Part shown: positions 45,190 through 57,400 of the stretch, piece by piece
Position numbering within the stretch: the first letter of the stretch is position 1
Layout: every line of letters starts with the position of its first letter
Source of the DNA: Vandiemenella viatica
Lineage: Eukaryota > Arthropoda > Insecta > Orthoptera > Morabidae
Reading direction: 5' to 3'
Length of the DNA: 64,000 nucleotides
NCBI GenBank assembly: GCA_031002005.1
Contig: CM061920.1
Span: 50,570,610-50,634,609, forward strand
Made by a program: the position numbers and the translations under genes
Notes under the pieces: model-generated
Seen by the model: only the letters and a program-made list of their open reading frames with translations
What the model was told of the DNA's origin: nothing
The model's database searches: none

Positions 45190-45604
45190 ACCACAGATGA
45201 TGTCTCTTTCATAACTGACACGCAGCCTCTCAAGGAATAGGTTACTAGCAGTTAAGCGCATTCTGCCGTCGGTAGCTTCCAATATTAATGGTGAATCTTC
45301 AGCATCCAAAATAAAGTAAATCCAGAGATTTATTTCGTTGATCACAATGCGACTGTTTTGGCCTGCAAGGTTTCTTCAAAAATACCAAACGAGGTATACT
45401 TCCTTTTATCTAAAGTTGATTGGAAAACAAACAGTTTGTTTGAGTTGTTTGAAGTTATAACTGGTGTTCATAAACCATTATCACGTGCGAAGTATATTAC
45501 AATTGCAAATAATTATACCTCTCTGGCACCAATGTAATAAACCTATGTCTATGATTAAGAGCTTGCTTCTCAAGTCATATTGTACTAACATAAAGCGTAG
45601 ATGA

Positions 45605-46105
45605 AAGGTTTCAAATATTGATCTAGGAATTAGAAAGAACTTCTTAAAACTCTATGTGTGGAGCACAGCACTTTACGGTAGCGAAACATGGACTTTAGGA
45701 ATACCGGAAAGAAAGAAACTTGAAGCATTTGAAATGTGGTGCTACAGAAGAATGCTGAAAATTAGGTGGACAGACAAAGTAAGAAATGAACGAGTTTTAG
45801 AAATGATGGCTGAGAAAAGAAGTTTATGGAAGAAGCTTACAGGAAGAAGAGACAGGCTGGTAGGTCATATTTTGAGACATGCTGGATTGGTTAATTTGTT
45901 AGTGGAGGGAACAGTTGAAGGTAAGAACTGTAGAGGTAGACAGAGATTAGAATATATGAAGCAGATAATTGAGGACGTGGATTGTAAGGGGTATGTAGAA
46001 ATGAAGAGGTTATCACAGGATAGGAAGGGATGGAGGATTGCATCAAACCAGTCTAAAGACTGACGACAGCAAAAAAAAAAAAAAAAAAAAAAAAGAAAAA
46101 AAGAA
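45605..46105 (+). pseudogene. RTE-like LINE, 5'-truncated, with poly-A tail
   Basis: An intact frame reads STALYGSETWTLGIPERKKL, EAFEMWCYRRMLKIRWTDKV, VGHILRHAGLVNLLVEGTVE, GKNCRGRQRLEYMKQIIEDV and RKGWRIASNQSKD to the stop at 46063. A short 3' untranslated region and a run of more than 20 A follow. This is the C-terminal domain after the reverse transcriptase. Truncation at the 5' end, a long A tail and an open frame indicate a recent insertion. The 3' end resembles that of the copy at 9267. Confidence 0.9.
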
Positions 46106-47847
46106 AGGTGACAATATCTGAATCCATTGACTGATAATTTTATCCTTTAGGGGAGTGTATTGTCTCGGATAACTAACGTCATACCTTCGAAGCTTAAAGT
46201 ATTTCATCGAAAATGATGATGACACAATCTCAGTAGTTAAAGGTAATTCCTGACATGTTTTATGACTTCTTATGTTCAGCAAAAGCCGAATATACATCCA
46301 GTTTCCTTCAATATCATTGCAAATTAATTTTAAAATTATTTGGCAGCGGTAACATAAGAACGAGGTAAAAAGGAATTGTACTATTCGCTTGAAATTTCCT
46401 CTGCTCATATACTTCGAGAAAAAGTGAACATTAAAGCAAAATGAAACATAACTTAGAGGTGATACCACGTGAAAGTTACGATACGATACAGCAAACAGTA
46501 CAGACAGCCATTTCTGATCAAATTATTCACTCCAAATATAGTATCCACAATGCAGCCTGGACTTAAAATAAATAAATTAAAAACACGCACTTTGTTACAG
46601 AAAAAAGTATTACATCTATCATAATGCCGTAGCAGTAAATTCAAATTACATCACGAAAAGTTGCCAGCGATTTTAAATTCGTTGCTGGAGAACGCAGATA
46701 GATGGTATCTTTGACGTGAAATTTGGTCGGAAATGGTAGTCTATACTGATAATTTTGTATTGTGTGACAAATTTAAAGCGAATAGTATAATTCATTCTTA
46801 CATCGTTCTTTTTATACCGTAGCCAATTATTTTAAAACGAATTAAATATTACTGTTAAAATAAACCCCTAAGCAACATGTTTGCAGTAAAGAACTAGTTT
46901 GTTTCAATCACTTAGCGTTGGCAACAATGGTAACGGTATACGCGCTACACAGCTCTAGCATATCTCCCGCAGATATAGCGAGTAAAAAAATATGTAGTTT
47001 AGAACTGCAACTTTAGATTATTCATCCATTTTCAATGTTTTTTTCATCGCTCGTATAACCGTTCTGTAGCAGCTTCATATGTTTGTTGATACTCTGTGAG
47101 TGATTTTAAAATTAATTCATTAATTTGGAACGAGAAATTAGAAAATAGGGAAGTGTAAACAGATCGATGGTTTAAAGAATGCATTACATGAGACATACCT
47201 AAATAAACGTGCACTGACGATGAGCAGTCTGGTTCTGTTGAAATTCCAAAGCAAAATAAATGTCAAAAACGAAAAACACTTCACTGATAAATGTCTCGCT
47301 TACTCGACAGTTTGCAACACTGCGTGACGGACACTTGAGCATCTCCAGCCGCAAGCTAATGGAGGTCAGAAGTTCGTTCCGTAGACACACAAACACATAG
47401 TAGAAAGACACTACTCCCTTCCGAACAGAGCACGACCTACAGCCGCCGAAAAGAGACCAAAGACTGCCACACAGCCAGTGACTGTCTGCAGTCTTTCGAT
47501 CGATTTCTCATGCCACTGTTGCCAACCTTCGAACGGGAACAATGCACAATTGCGCTCATTGAATGAATTGACGCCGATCGAAAGGAGGCAACCGCGTTTT
47601 ATAAAAGCCTGTGTTGTAAAAATGTTAAAAATTAGGGTCAACGATAATATAAAAAATGGGCCGGCTCAGAGTATGACCATTAGGATAGGTAGTGCAAATT
47701 AATAAATATAAAAAACATGGTCCTAGAATGTGTTGCGAGGCAACTAAATGCCGTTAATGGAGTGCCAGTTTTTGCAAAGTTGCACACAGGTTGTCACATC
47801 TTTCGTTCCTTGGTTTGCTGGCTGGTTACAAAGGAATTTTACATTCA
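46106..47847. other. gene-free stretch
   Basis: No supported gene. Frames on both strands around 47199-47702 overlap each other and show no domain or splice signal. Confidence 0.4.
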
Positions 47848-47850
47848 TAA

Positions 47851-48816
47851 AGGCGGGTTTACATGGTTCACCTTTCGGAATCACTCGCAGTGAGAGTGAA
47901 TTCACTTTTCGTTTACACGTATCATCACAAATGAACCATTCAGTTCACTTCAAGATGGCAACAAACAAACTTGTGCATGTTGGAATGGATTTAATTTTCA
48001 GAAACCTCGCCTAAAGAATTAAAAGTAGCATCGTGAAAAAAGTTATCTGAAAAAATAGAAGTTGGTGGACGAGAAATTGGATCTTGCGGAGTGGTAGAAT
48101 GGATATTGGAGGACAAAACGGCTTTTAAAATCATCTTCGAATGTATAAATCACACAGATTTTCAGTAAAAAAAAAACTCACCACTAATTACAAAACAGAA
48201 CTCTAATGAGAAAATGTCTTTCGGCTAAACTGAAGTTCGAAACTACTTTCACTTTTCTTGCAACTGGTAGCTGCTTTGAAACACATACACTTTACCTGAA
48301 GCACAATTTACATCACATTTGTCTGGTTTTAAAACTTTAGTTAATTCATTAGAACACCAGGTTCTGATAGTTTCCTCTTGTGTTTGATGTCATCTTTCGT
48401 CAAAAGTGGGAGATTCAATTCTTTAATCATGTCCTCTATCCCTTATATTTTTATTTTTATAAATTTTGTGTTCTATAAACACTCGTTATTATGGAAAGAA
48501 CTTAAAAACAGAAATATTTCTTCTTTGCATTTAAAAAATCATTATGTGTTGAAAGCAATAACAATCAGAAACAAACAATTGCGACCGACCTAGGACTATG
48601 TTTCACTTCGATATTTTGACTGTTTACACGCGTCACTCTTGATGATTCATCCGAGTGAAACGCCGAAAGTGAACGAAAAGTTGAACCCGAGCCAACTTCT
48701 TTCATTCGTAATCTTGGATGATCAGTTTGGATGATTCTCTGTTTTAGTTCACTTTCCTTTCACTGTGATTGATTCATCCGGAGTGATTACAAAAAGTGAA
48801 CCGTGTAAACCCGCCT
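47851..48816. mobile_element. Harbinger-like non-autonomous element, 966 bp
   Basis: The ends AGGCGGGTTTACATGGTTCAC and GTGAACCGTGTAAACCCGCCT are inverted repeats of about 21 bp, each flanked by TAA (47848-47850 and 48817-48819), a 3-bp duplication as in PIF/Harbinger. Subterminal GAGTGA and TTCACTTT motifs recur near both ends. No intact transposase or Myb-like gene is seen. Confidence 0.8.
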
Positions 48817-48968
48817 TAACCTCACGTATATGTTTAATCTGACATCGCTATTGTCACTACATCCTGTTTCGCTGCTCATCCGCCCAAAGTTGGCACTCGC
48901 TTTTAGCAGAAGTGAGCGCAGGGGCGGATACGGTTGGTTACCTGGCCTGTCCTGTCCATGTCGGCAAT

Positions 48969-49129
48969 CAGCGCCGGATCTAAGGGGGAGGGCACCAAGC
49001 GGCAACTACTGCTTCCGGCGTCGACGATCGGGGTGGCGACGACAACAATGGGGACGGCAAAATAATGTTCGAAGGGGCGGTAACCTCACAGTTTTTGCCC
49101 GGCTCTGAAAATTCCTAGATCCGCCACTG
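48969..49129. mobile_element. short MITE, 161 bp
   Basis: The left CAGCGCCGGATCTAAG and right CCTAGATCCGCCACTG are imperfect inverted repeats; flanks TCGGCAAT and TCGTCAAA agree at 6 of 8 bases. The ends resemble those of the MITE at 44962. Confidence 0.65.
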
Positions 49130-49139
49130 TCGTCAAAGT

Positions 49140-49535
49140 CTCAGTAATCACCACTTTACCAAGGATGAGAACATACTGGAACAGCGAGCAAATCAGAGAT
49201 GAGAGCGAAGAGCAAACCGGCGATAACAAACAAATTGATTGTTGTGATGACTCACATACTGGGGCGCTGAGCGGTAACAGAGCAAAGCTTAGCGTTCAAA
49301 CTTGTTTGATTTCGCCGCTATGCTCTTTGTTCTCGTCACTGGTTTGCTCGCAGTCAAAAATGAATGTAGACCAAATTATGAGTTTTGTTTCCTCTAAAAA
49401 CTGTTTTTGGGATAAGAAGAATATTAAACATCACAATCATGGTATGATGTGGCTACAGAAAGGAAGTCATCATGTACTTTAACTTAATTTTTTATTTACT
49501 TCGGGTATTTAAGCATATGTATGTAAATAGCTTCT
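49140..49535 (+). repeat. unclassified repeat X, copy 2
   Basis: It matches 36405-36800 in inverted orientation over almost the whole length, including ACTGGGGCGCTGAGCGGTAA, AGCAAAGCTTAGCGTTCAAAC, AATGTAGACCAAATTATGA and TTTACTTCGGGTATTTAAGC. The 105-codon frame at 49165-49482 is not preserved in the other copies in any obvious way. Confidence 0.65.
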
Positions 49536-49721
49536 TTTTATTTATTTGAAACGCCAATTTTTATGTCGCATACAAACATCTTGTTTCCTTTTAAAAATGG
49601 CTGTATCAGTTGGCATATTATTTTCTCTCGTTTCTTCCAGGTTTTCAAAATTAGATTATGATAATTCTTGTTCCACATCTAATTCATTTCCTTACAAGTC
49701 AATTATTATGTTGTGTAAAAG

Positions 49722-49912
49722 CAGGGCCGGATTAAGACAGCGCGGGGCCCGGAGCAAATGTGAAGAAGAGGCCCTTGATTTTTGACATTCGGGGGAAAAT
49801 TGTAGAGCTAAACAAAAAAAAGGCGCCCATCTAGCCTAGGTGCAGGGCTTCCCTAGAAGGCGTGAGGCCCGTAGCATTTGCTACCTCCTGCTACGTGGTT
49901 AATCCGGTACTG
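49722..49912. mobile_element. hAT-type MITE, 191 bp
   Basis: CAGGGCCGGATTAAGAC on the left and GGTTAATCCGGTACTG on the right are inverted repeats; flanks TGTAAAAG (49714-49721) and TCTAAAAG (49913-49920) agree at 7 of 8. Internal GGGGCCC and GGCCC motifs occur; no gene. Confidence 0.85.
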
Positions 49913-49920
49913 TCTAAAAG

Positions 49921-50619
49921 ACATAAACACTTAATAATTTTGTTTGTAAGATGTTTTTATGGATTTGGAAAGAATGCCAATTGAATGACACGCTTTACAT
50001 TATAAAGTCTTATATTAAAACATTCTTTTCCAGCATCCAAATTCCATCTATTATTTGGTTTTAACAGACTCTTTAGTAGCGGATAGGCTTCTTCTTTGAT
50101 AAAAACGTCAAGTTGACGGCAAAACAATATCTGGAGAAATGTTTAAATGATTTATTTCCATTAAATGAAAGAGCACAGAACAGTGGAAAGTATTTTAAAG
50201 TAACTGCAAGGAGTTTTGTAGGACTGGTGGGGATGTCATTACAATTTGGCCAATCCTTGGTCAATCCTTGGTCAATCTGTTTCACATTTTGTCCCAAATA
50301 TAATCAAATGTTGATATACTACCACGAAAATAAGAATGATGCTCACATGTAAAATAAATGATTTAATTCACTAGGTACAGTAGAAGCCTGTTATGGTTTG
50401 TAATGTGAAAACTTCTTCTGTAGTTTCTATTTTTGATTTAATACAGAAGTTTTAACAGTAAATAAAAAAATTCATCTGATGTAAACTGCTGAAAGAGCAG
50501 CTTCGGAAGTACTGATCTCGCTGTGTGACTCCCCAGTAGTGCATGCGTTGCTTTGTTCTCCCCATGGAGGAAAGAAATATATGAAGTCGCAAGAGACCTT
50601 CACCACGCATTGAAGTGAC
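49921..50619. other. gene-free stretch
   Basis: AT-rich, a short duplication (GGTCAATCCTTGGTCAATC at about 50259). No gene recognised. Confidence 0.35.
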
Positions 50620-50627
50620 GCCGGGCG

Positions 50628-52085
50628 TAGTGATGTTCCGATACCATCAAAGTATCGATACCTACTCAAATGAGTAGTACTCAAATTGTCTTACGATACT
50701 TACTCATATGAGTACTACAGAAGTATCGATACTTACTCATATCGATACTTTTTTTAAATTAATGTCGAAATGTAAGAATATACGTCACATTTTGCTTAAT
50801 TATTTATTTTATTTGCCTAGTGTAATAAAATCAAATAAATTATAATAAAGCGCACATAGTAAGCAAACTTTGAAGAATTTTCATATCTTTAAATATTTAT
50901 TTATTATAATTTTAACACTTTTAAACAAAAAAGTTCGCTTTTTGAAGGTTTCCCAAAAAAGCAATTGTTCCAAATATTTTGGGGACAACTTGTTTGTTTT
51001 GTTTGTCATTGTTTCACCCACATTAGAAAACAAACATTCACTCGGTACTGGCGTTGATACGTTGATAAGATACTGTTGTATACAGACAAGAAAATATAAG
51101 TTTCATTTCTTCCCATTCTGTAAACGAATTGCTTTTTAGAGACGTTATAGTGTTTGTCAAGGAAACGACCATAAACTTCGTAGCTCGGTCTAGGGGGGAG
51201 GGAGAGGGGTTTGCTGGAGACTATGTGAGGGGGGGGGGAGGTTCCGAGCCAGGCCACGTAGTTTTTCATTCACATTATTTGTCACATTTAAAATGAGGTA
51301 CAGAACACTCAACAGAATATAAATATTTATTTCAGTCATTTAATTACCTCCATATGTAATTTACGATAGTCTGACAAGAGAAAACAGTACAAAATGTCTT
51401 CTGGAATCAATAGCGAAAAAAGCTACGTGCTACATGGGGAGGGTGAGGGTAGAGACAAAAGCCACCACGAGCTACGCGGGGGGGAGGGGAATTCAAAGAG
51501 GCTAAAATGGAACTATGTGGGTTATGATCACTCCCCAAGTAGATAGAGACTTTGTAACTACGTGCGTCAGCTTTTTTTGACCGTGCAATAGCTCTTTGTG
51601 ATGTTTCCAGAAGTCATATTCCTGTAAAAAGATAGCTGAAGCAGCTTCTTCTTCCGATTCACATGGGCTACTTAGTTACTCTGAACCATATCTTTTAGAT
51701 TTTGTGTGGGGCTGCGCGGGAGAGACCATAGGCCAGGCATAGCGAAGTACGACTTTATTACAATGTAATAGGGACCTAAAACAAACTTTTTGAGATTAGA
51801 TTGTCGTTCAGTTATCTATTCTAAGACTGATTTTGTTTGTTTTTCAATGCTACCGACTTGACGTTAGAGGGAAATTAATTTGGTAGGCGCGGCTGAGTGA
51901 CGTAGAAGGTTTGATGCGTTTAGAATTTAACACCGGGTGCGTTTCGATACTTCCGATTCGATACAAGTACTTTTCTTCCGATACCGAGTAAGTATCGAAT
52001 GAACTAATTCGAATACGAAATGTACTCGGTATCGAAACAAAGTATCGAGTAGTTACTCGTATTTACTTGTATCGGAACATCACTA
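50628..52085 (-). mobile_element. hAT element, 1458 bp, perfect 8-bp TSD, transposase relic
   Basis: Ends TAGTGATGTTCCGATAC and GTATCGGAACATCACTA are perfect inverted repeats, flanked by GCCGGGCG on both sides (50620-50627, 52086-52093). Subterminal TATCGATAC and ACTCATATGAGTA-type palindromes are abundant. On the minus strand around 51050-50890 a relic reads PSECLFSNVGETMTNKTNKL and SPKYLEQLLF, the hAT C-terminal dimerisation segment. The rest of the transposase is lost or replaced by an inserted MITE (51161-51537). It is non-autonomous today. Confidence 0.93.
51161..51537 (-). mobile_element. MITE copy 2, inside the hAT element
   Basis: Inverted and diverged copy of 41072-41448. GGCTAAAATGGAACTATGTG, ACTCCCC, CCAGGCCACGTAGTTTTTCA and the central AATTACCTCCATATGTAATTT correspond to copy 1 in reverse complement. 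The termini are more decayed; the TA flanks are not intact. Confidence 0.75.
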
Positions 52086-52197
52086 GCCGGGCGGAGGAGA
52101 AGTGGGGGGGGGGGCTAGGCTGTACCCATACAGACACGGGGTAGATATACAAAAACCTCAAGGGGACTCTAGGATAAACGTAACGCCGCAATCTGGT

Positions 52198-52650
52198 GAT
52201 GGATTATTATGTAACTCGATGAGACAAATAAAAAATGAAGAATAAAATTTTTGATATCCTGCATACCCTAATTTCCTAGATGTTCTGTCTCATATGTGAG
52301 CTGTTTTTGGTTGAAATTCAGAAGAAAAAATTGATCAAAGTCAAATTTGATGATGGATTCTTATTTAAAAAGACGAGGCAAATAAAAAATAAAGAATAAA
52401 TTTTTTCGATATCTCGCCTAGTTCTCGAGATTTACTGTATCGAAAGTGAGGTGTCTTGAGTTGAAATACAGAAGAAAAATTTCGCAAAAGTCAAATTTGA
52501 TGATCGATTCTTATGTAACACGACGAGACAAATCTAAAATAAAGAATAAATTTTTTTCGATATCTTGCTTAGTTTTCGGGATATACTGTCTCCAAATTGA
52601 GAGGATTGGGTTGATATGCGGCCTGGACCTAAAATTAATTCTGCCAAAGC
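52198..52650 (+). repeat. tandem repeat, about 150 bp x 3
   Basis: Units begin at about 52198, 52352 and 52502 with GATGGATT-TTATGTAA-ACGA and continue GACAAATAAAAAATAAAGAAT, AAATTTTTTCGATATC, CTAGTTTTCGAGAT and GAAATACAGAAGAAAAA. Divergence between units is about 15 percent by eye. Confidence 0.8.
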
Positions 52651-53239
52651 CACAATTAATTACATGGTGGACATGCAGAATGGATATTTCAGTTTTATCA
52701 CTACCACTTGTGGTTAGGTTGAAATGCGGTCTAGACCAAAATAAAAATAGTTATCTTGTTACCATACATCGTAAGCTTAGTTGGGAATAGCTGCAAGTAG
52801 TTTACATCACGATACACGTTTTGTCACTAACATGGTTCTCATGAAATTACTAACAATAATAGATAAATTCTTTGTCCCTTATATATGCAACAACAAAACC
52901 ATTATGGTACAGAGTGCAATCTCCACTAAATTGTCGCTACAGAATCAAACTATGTAGACACATCCACACACACGTATTTGAATCACAAACTGCATTTGGG
53001 GTAACAACATCGTTTGCTTCATCAAGATTCCTTGATGGCACAAGATGGCATTATAAAATACTTAGACACATTAGAAAATGAAATAATCACAGCATCAAAC
53101 ACTATGTGAACTTAGCATTTGTATGGATTCGCAATATGGCCGCTGCCGCCACCGTGCATGCGCAGTATCAGCCGAGAGTTTAGAGGCGACATCACAGATT
53201 TAACATCACTTCTCCTCCATATATTTCCTTCCTCCATGG
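52651..53239. other. gene-free stretch
   Basis: No gene recognised. 53120-53160 has a GC-rich AATATGGCCGCTGCCGCC that resembles a YY1-type motif, without other support. Confidence 0.3.
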
Positions 53240-53345
53240 CTCTTCCCTCCTGTATGTCTATGTGACTCTTTGCTAGCCGCTCTTCTTTACTCTTCACTCT
53301 CATCGATGCTTTGCTCTCCGCCCCAGTATGTTTTCAACCTAAGAT
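53240..53345 (-). repeat. unclassified repeat X, copy 3 (partial)
   Basis: TGACTCTTTGCTAGCCGCTC, ACTCTCATCGATGCTTTGCT and CCCCAGTATGTTTTCAACCT align with 36690-36795 in the same orientation. It is only about 105 bp long. Confidence 0.55.
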
Positions 53346-54239
53346 GTTTGGAATCACTTATGCCCATGTGGAATACTGTTCGTGTCAATATTACTGCACT
53401 ACTTCATGACGACACAAACTGTATCACACCACACTCTATACACACCTCACTACATACTCCTAGTCACACGTCACCAACATGTATAGGGTACAACAATACT
53501 CACAGTACCCGTCTCAGAAATTGGATATTTCACAAACTATGCCTACATTAAACTATTAGCATACAGATACAGGGTATGGTGACAGTTTCCCTTATTAAAC
53601 AAAGCCGAATTTTAAACTAGAACAGGTGCATCAGAAATATTCTAAAATGCCATACAAAAGAGATGAAAGTGAGGTGCTCGGCAGCATAGTCTCAGCCAAG
53701 ATACATTGAAAGAAAGAGAATAATCGTGTTTTGTAAGTTTTCACTAGATATTCTACGTATATCACTCTCAGTGGAAAAGTTCCATAGACATGAATATAAT
53801 AATATCTGGGGAGAATGAGTTATTGAAATAAATAAAATTTTCTGTAGTTTCCACTTTCAAAGAGCATTATAAAATACAATAAAAAGATTTGCCGTACTTA
53901 AACACATCCAGGAGTTTTTACTTCATAACACATTTCACTCTTTAATTTTGTCCACTCTGATGTATGAAGAGAGTGAAAAATATGATTTAGTTACATTTCA
54001 TTATTGAGCTGTAGATTTAATTATAATCACTGATGATTTATTATCTAATTAAATTGTTAATGGCTAATATTTAGGTGCGCAACTGTAGGATATTTGGGTT
54101 AGTAACAATTAACAGTGCTACCTTTATATAATGCTCCCTTGTGCTACTAAACAATTCCAACACTACAGAAATCACATGCAACATACCCATTCTATTCAGC
54201 ACCATCTAGTAAACATATTCAAGTCATTTAAGATTTCTT
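53346..54239. other. gene-free stretch
   Basis: AT-rich; no gene, repeat or RNA recognised. Confidence 0.4.
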
Positions 54240-54487
54240 AATTTAATGTAATTGCAATGGAGCGCACTCTCCGGTGGCAATTTCCCTACACCCCTTTTTT
54301 TCTCCTTCCGTGTACCGGCCTATTTTGCCCTCTACAAATTTTAATTTTTTTGGGTAAATTATTCACAATTTTTACTGGTAATTTATTCCAATCCCTGCCC
54401 CCTACCTATGAAAGAAAATCTTCCCAAACCCTTGTGCCTGAAATCGAGTGTCAGTAAGTTGTCATGGTCATCTTTTTCCCTTCCAAG
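54240..54487 (-). mobile_element. CR1-like LINE 3' end
   Basis: Matches the 3' end of the LINE at 60605-60895: ATGGAGCGCACTCTCCGGTG, GCAATTTCCCTACAC, AATTTATTCCAATCCCTG, GAAAGAAAATCTTCCCA and CTTGTGCCTGAAATCGAG. It stops at the start of the 34-bp minisatellite, so the array either grew within or joined onto this LINE copy. Confidence 0.8.
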
Positions 54488-57400
54488 CACTGCAGATAGG
54501 AATTATCCTCCTCCTCCTCCAAAAAACCACAGATTAGAATCCCCCTTCTCGTTCAGTAAACTGCAGATTAGAAGTCCCCTTCTCCTTCTGTAATTTGTAG
54601 ATAAGGAGCCCTCTTTTCCTGTCACAAACTGCAGATAAGAAGCCCCCTTCTTCTTCTGTGAATCGCAGAAAAGGGGACACCATCACCTTCCATAAAATGC
54701 TGTTAAGTATCCCCCTTCTCCTCTTGTACGTTAAGATGCCCACTTCTTAACCTGTAAACTTCAGCTAAGAAACACCCCCCCCCCTATTCTGAAAATTGCA
54801 AATAAGAAGGTCCCTTCTCCTGCCATAACATCAGATAAGTATCCCCCTTCTGTAAACTGCAGATACGAATATCACTTCTCCTTCTATAATAAACAGATAA
54901 GAATTCCCTGTCTCCTTCTTCTAGTTGCAGATAAGAAGCCCACTTCTTTTTCTGTAGATTGCAGAACAAGCACCCTTTTCCTTCTGTAAACTGCAGATAA
55001 GAGGCACACCCATCCTTCTGCAAATTGCAGAATCGAAGCCCTCTTCTCATTCCATGTTCTGCATGTAAGAATTCCATTTCTCACTGTGTAAACTGCAAAT
55101 AAAAAGCCTTCTTTTCATACATAAGCCCCTTCTTCTTTTGGAAACTGCAGATAATTAGTCCACTCCTCTTTCTGTAAATTGGAAACAAGTAGTGCCCTTC
55201 TCCTTCATTAAACTGCAGATAAGGATCCCACACCTCCTTCTGGAAACTGCAGGTAAGAATCCCTTTTCTCTTTCTGCAAACAGCAGGTAAGAAGTCCACT
55301 TCTTCTCCCATAAACTGCAGGTAAAAGAACCCTTCTCGCTGTGAAAAGTTTTTCTTCCAGAAACTACAGATAAAAAGTTCCCTTTTCCTCCTGTAAACTG
55401 CTGATAAGGATCCCTTTCCTCTTTCTGCAAACTGCAGATAAGACAACCAATTCTTCTTCTATAAACTGTAGATAAGAAGCCCATTGTTCTTCCATCGATT
55501 ACAGATAAGAAAGTTTCTTCTCCTTCTATGAATAGCAGATAAGAAATCTTCTTCATCTTCTGTGAACTGGAGATATGAACATCCCTTCTCCTTTTGCAAA
55601 GTCCATATAAGAAGCTCCTTCTGCTTTCTCCTGCAGATAAAGATCTCCCTTCTTATTCCAAAAGCTACCAAGCATGGTGGGTGAGCGGTTAACGCTCTGG
55701 CCACAAATTCGGCCACTGTTCGAATCCCCGTGTGGGGATCGAAATTTGGGATTTCCGTTGTTTTCCCTAATAACTCCAGGTGAATGCTGGGATGCTTCCT
55801 ACAAAAGGATGTGGCTCAATTCCTTCCTATTTCTTGTCCCCAGTCTTATCCCACCTCGATGTCAATGAGGCGTATAGCCATAAATAAATAAAAAAATCCA
55901 TAAACTGCAAATAAGATGCCCCTTCTCCTTCTCTATTTTGCAAGAGAAGAAAACTTCTCCACTTTCCAAAAACTGCAGATAAGAAAGCCTCTTCTCCGTC
56001 TGTAAACTGCAAATAAGATGCCCCCTTCTCTTCCTGAAAATCAATAAAAAAGGAATCCCCCTTCTCCTCCAATAAACTACAGATTTGAATCCCCATTCTC
56101 CTTCTGTAAACTGCAGATCAGAAGTACCCTTCTCCTTCTTTACACTGCAGACAAGAAGCTCCCTTATTTTTCTGTAAATTCCAGATAAGTTTCCCACTTC
56201 TCCTTCTGTAAACTGCAGATAAGAAACACTCTTCTCCTTCTATAAATTACAGATTAGAATAACCCATCTGCTCCAATAAACTACAGATTAGAATCCTCCT
56301 TCTTCTTTTGTAGATTGCAAATAAGACCCTTTCTCTGTCCACAAATTGCAGATAACAAGCCGCTTATCACTATGTATACTGCATAGAATAAGCCATCTTC
56401 TCCTTCTATAAACTGCAGATAAGAATCCCACACCTCCTTCAACAAAAAAGATAAGAAGCCCACTACTGCTTCCATAAAATGCAGATAAGAATCCTCATTC
56501 ACCTTCTGTAAACTGCAGATAACAAGCCAAATTTTCCTTGAGTAAACTGCAAATAAGAAGCCCCCTTCTTCTTCTGAAAATTGCAGATAAGAAGCTCTTT
56601 TCTCCTTCTATAAACTGGAGATAAGAAGCCGATTCCTCCTTCTTTAATTGACTGATAAGAAGCCCACTTCTTCTTCTGCAAACTGTTAATAGAAATCTCC
56701 CATCTCCTTGCATAAATTAAAGAAAAGAATCCCCCTTCACCATCTGTAAATAGATAAGAATCCTCCTTCACATTCTCTAAACTGTAGATAAAAAGCCTTC
56801 TGCAAATCGCAGATAAGAAACCGTTTTCTCCTTCTTTTAACTGTAGATTAGAAACCCCCTTCTCCTTCTTTAACTTGCTGATAAGAAGCTTACTTGTCCC
56901 TCTGAAAACTGAAGATATAAATCCTCATTCTCCTTCTGTAATATGCAAGTAAGTAGCCCCTATCTCCTTCCATAAACTTCTATAAGTATCCCCCTTCTCT
57001 TTCTGTACACTCAGATAACAAGCACACTTCTCCGTCAGCAAATTTCAGATAAGAATCCCCATTCTTGTTCCATAATCCGTAGATAAGAATCAACTTTCCC
57101 CATCATTAAACTATAAATAGGAAGTCCCTATTTCCTTCCATAAATTGTAGATAAGAAGCCATCTTCTCCTTCCATAAACTGCAGATAAGAAGCCTCCTTC
57201 TGCAAACAGCAGATAAGAAACATTCTTCTCCCTTTGTAAACTGCAGATTAGAAGCTTGCTTCTCCTTCTGTAAACTGCAGATAAGTATCCCTCTTTTCCT
57301 TTTGTAAACTGCAGATAGGAAACCCAATCCCCCTTCCATAAATTTCAAATAAGAAGCCCTTTCTCCTTCCATAAACTATAGATAAGAACCCCATTTCTCC

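Noticed and set aside
53112..53345. YY1-type promoter of a gene near 53.1 kb
   Set aside because: A single AATATGGCCGC motif with no exon or splice site downstream, and part of the region belongs to repeat X.
3946..55897. True tRNA genes at the SINE heads
   Set aside because: The A and B boxes are there but no cloverleaf with paired acceptor stem is apparent, and the same bodies recur after each head, so these are SINEs.
54534..57372. Minus-strand frames in the minisatellite as a repetitive protein gene
   Set aside because: The open frames follow from a stop-free 34-bp unit; frames shift at every indel and there is no start, splice or conserved terminus.
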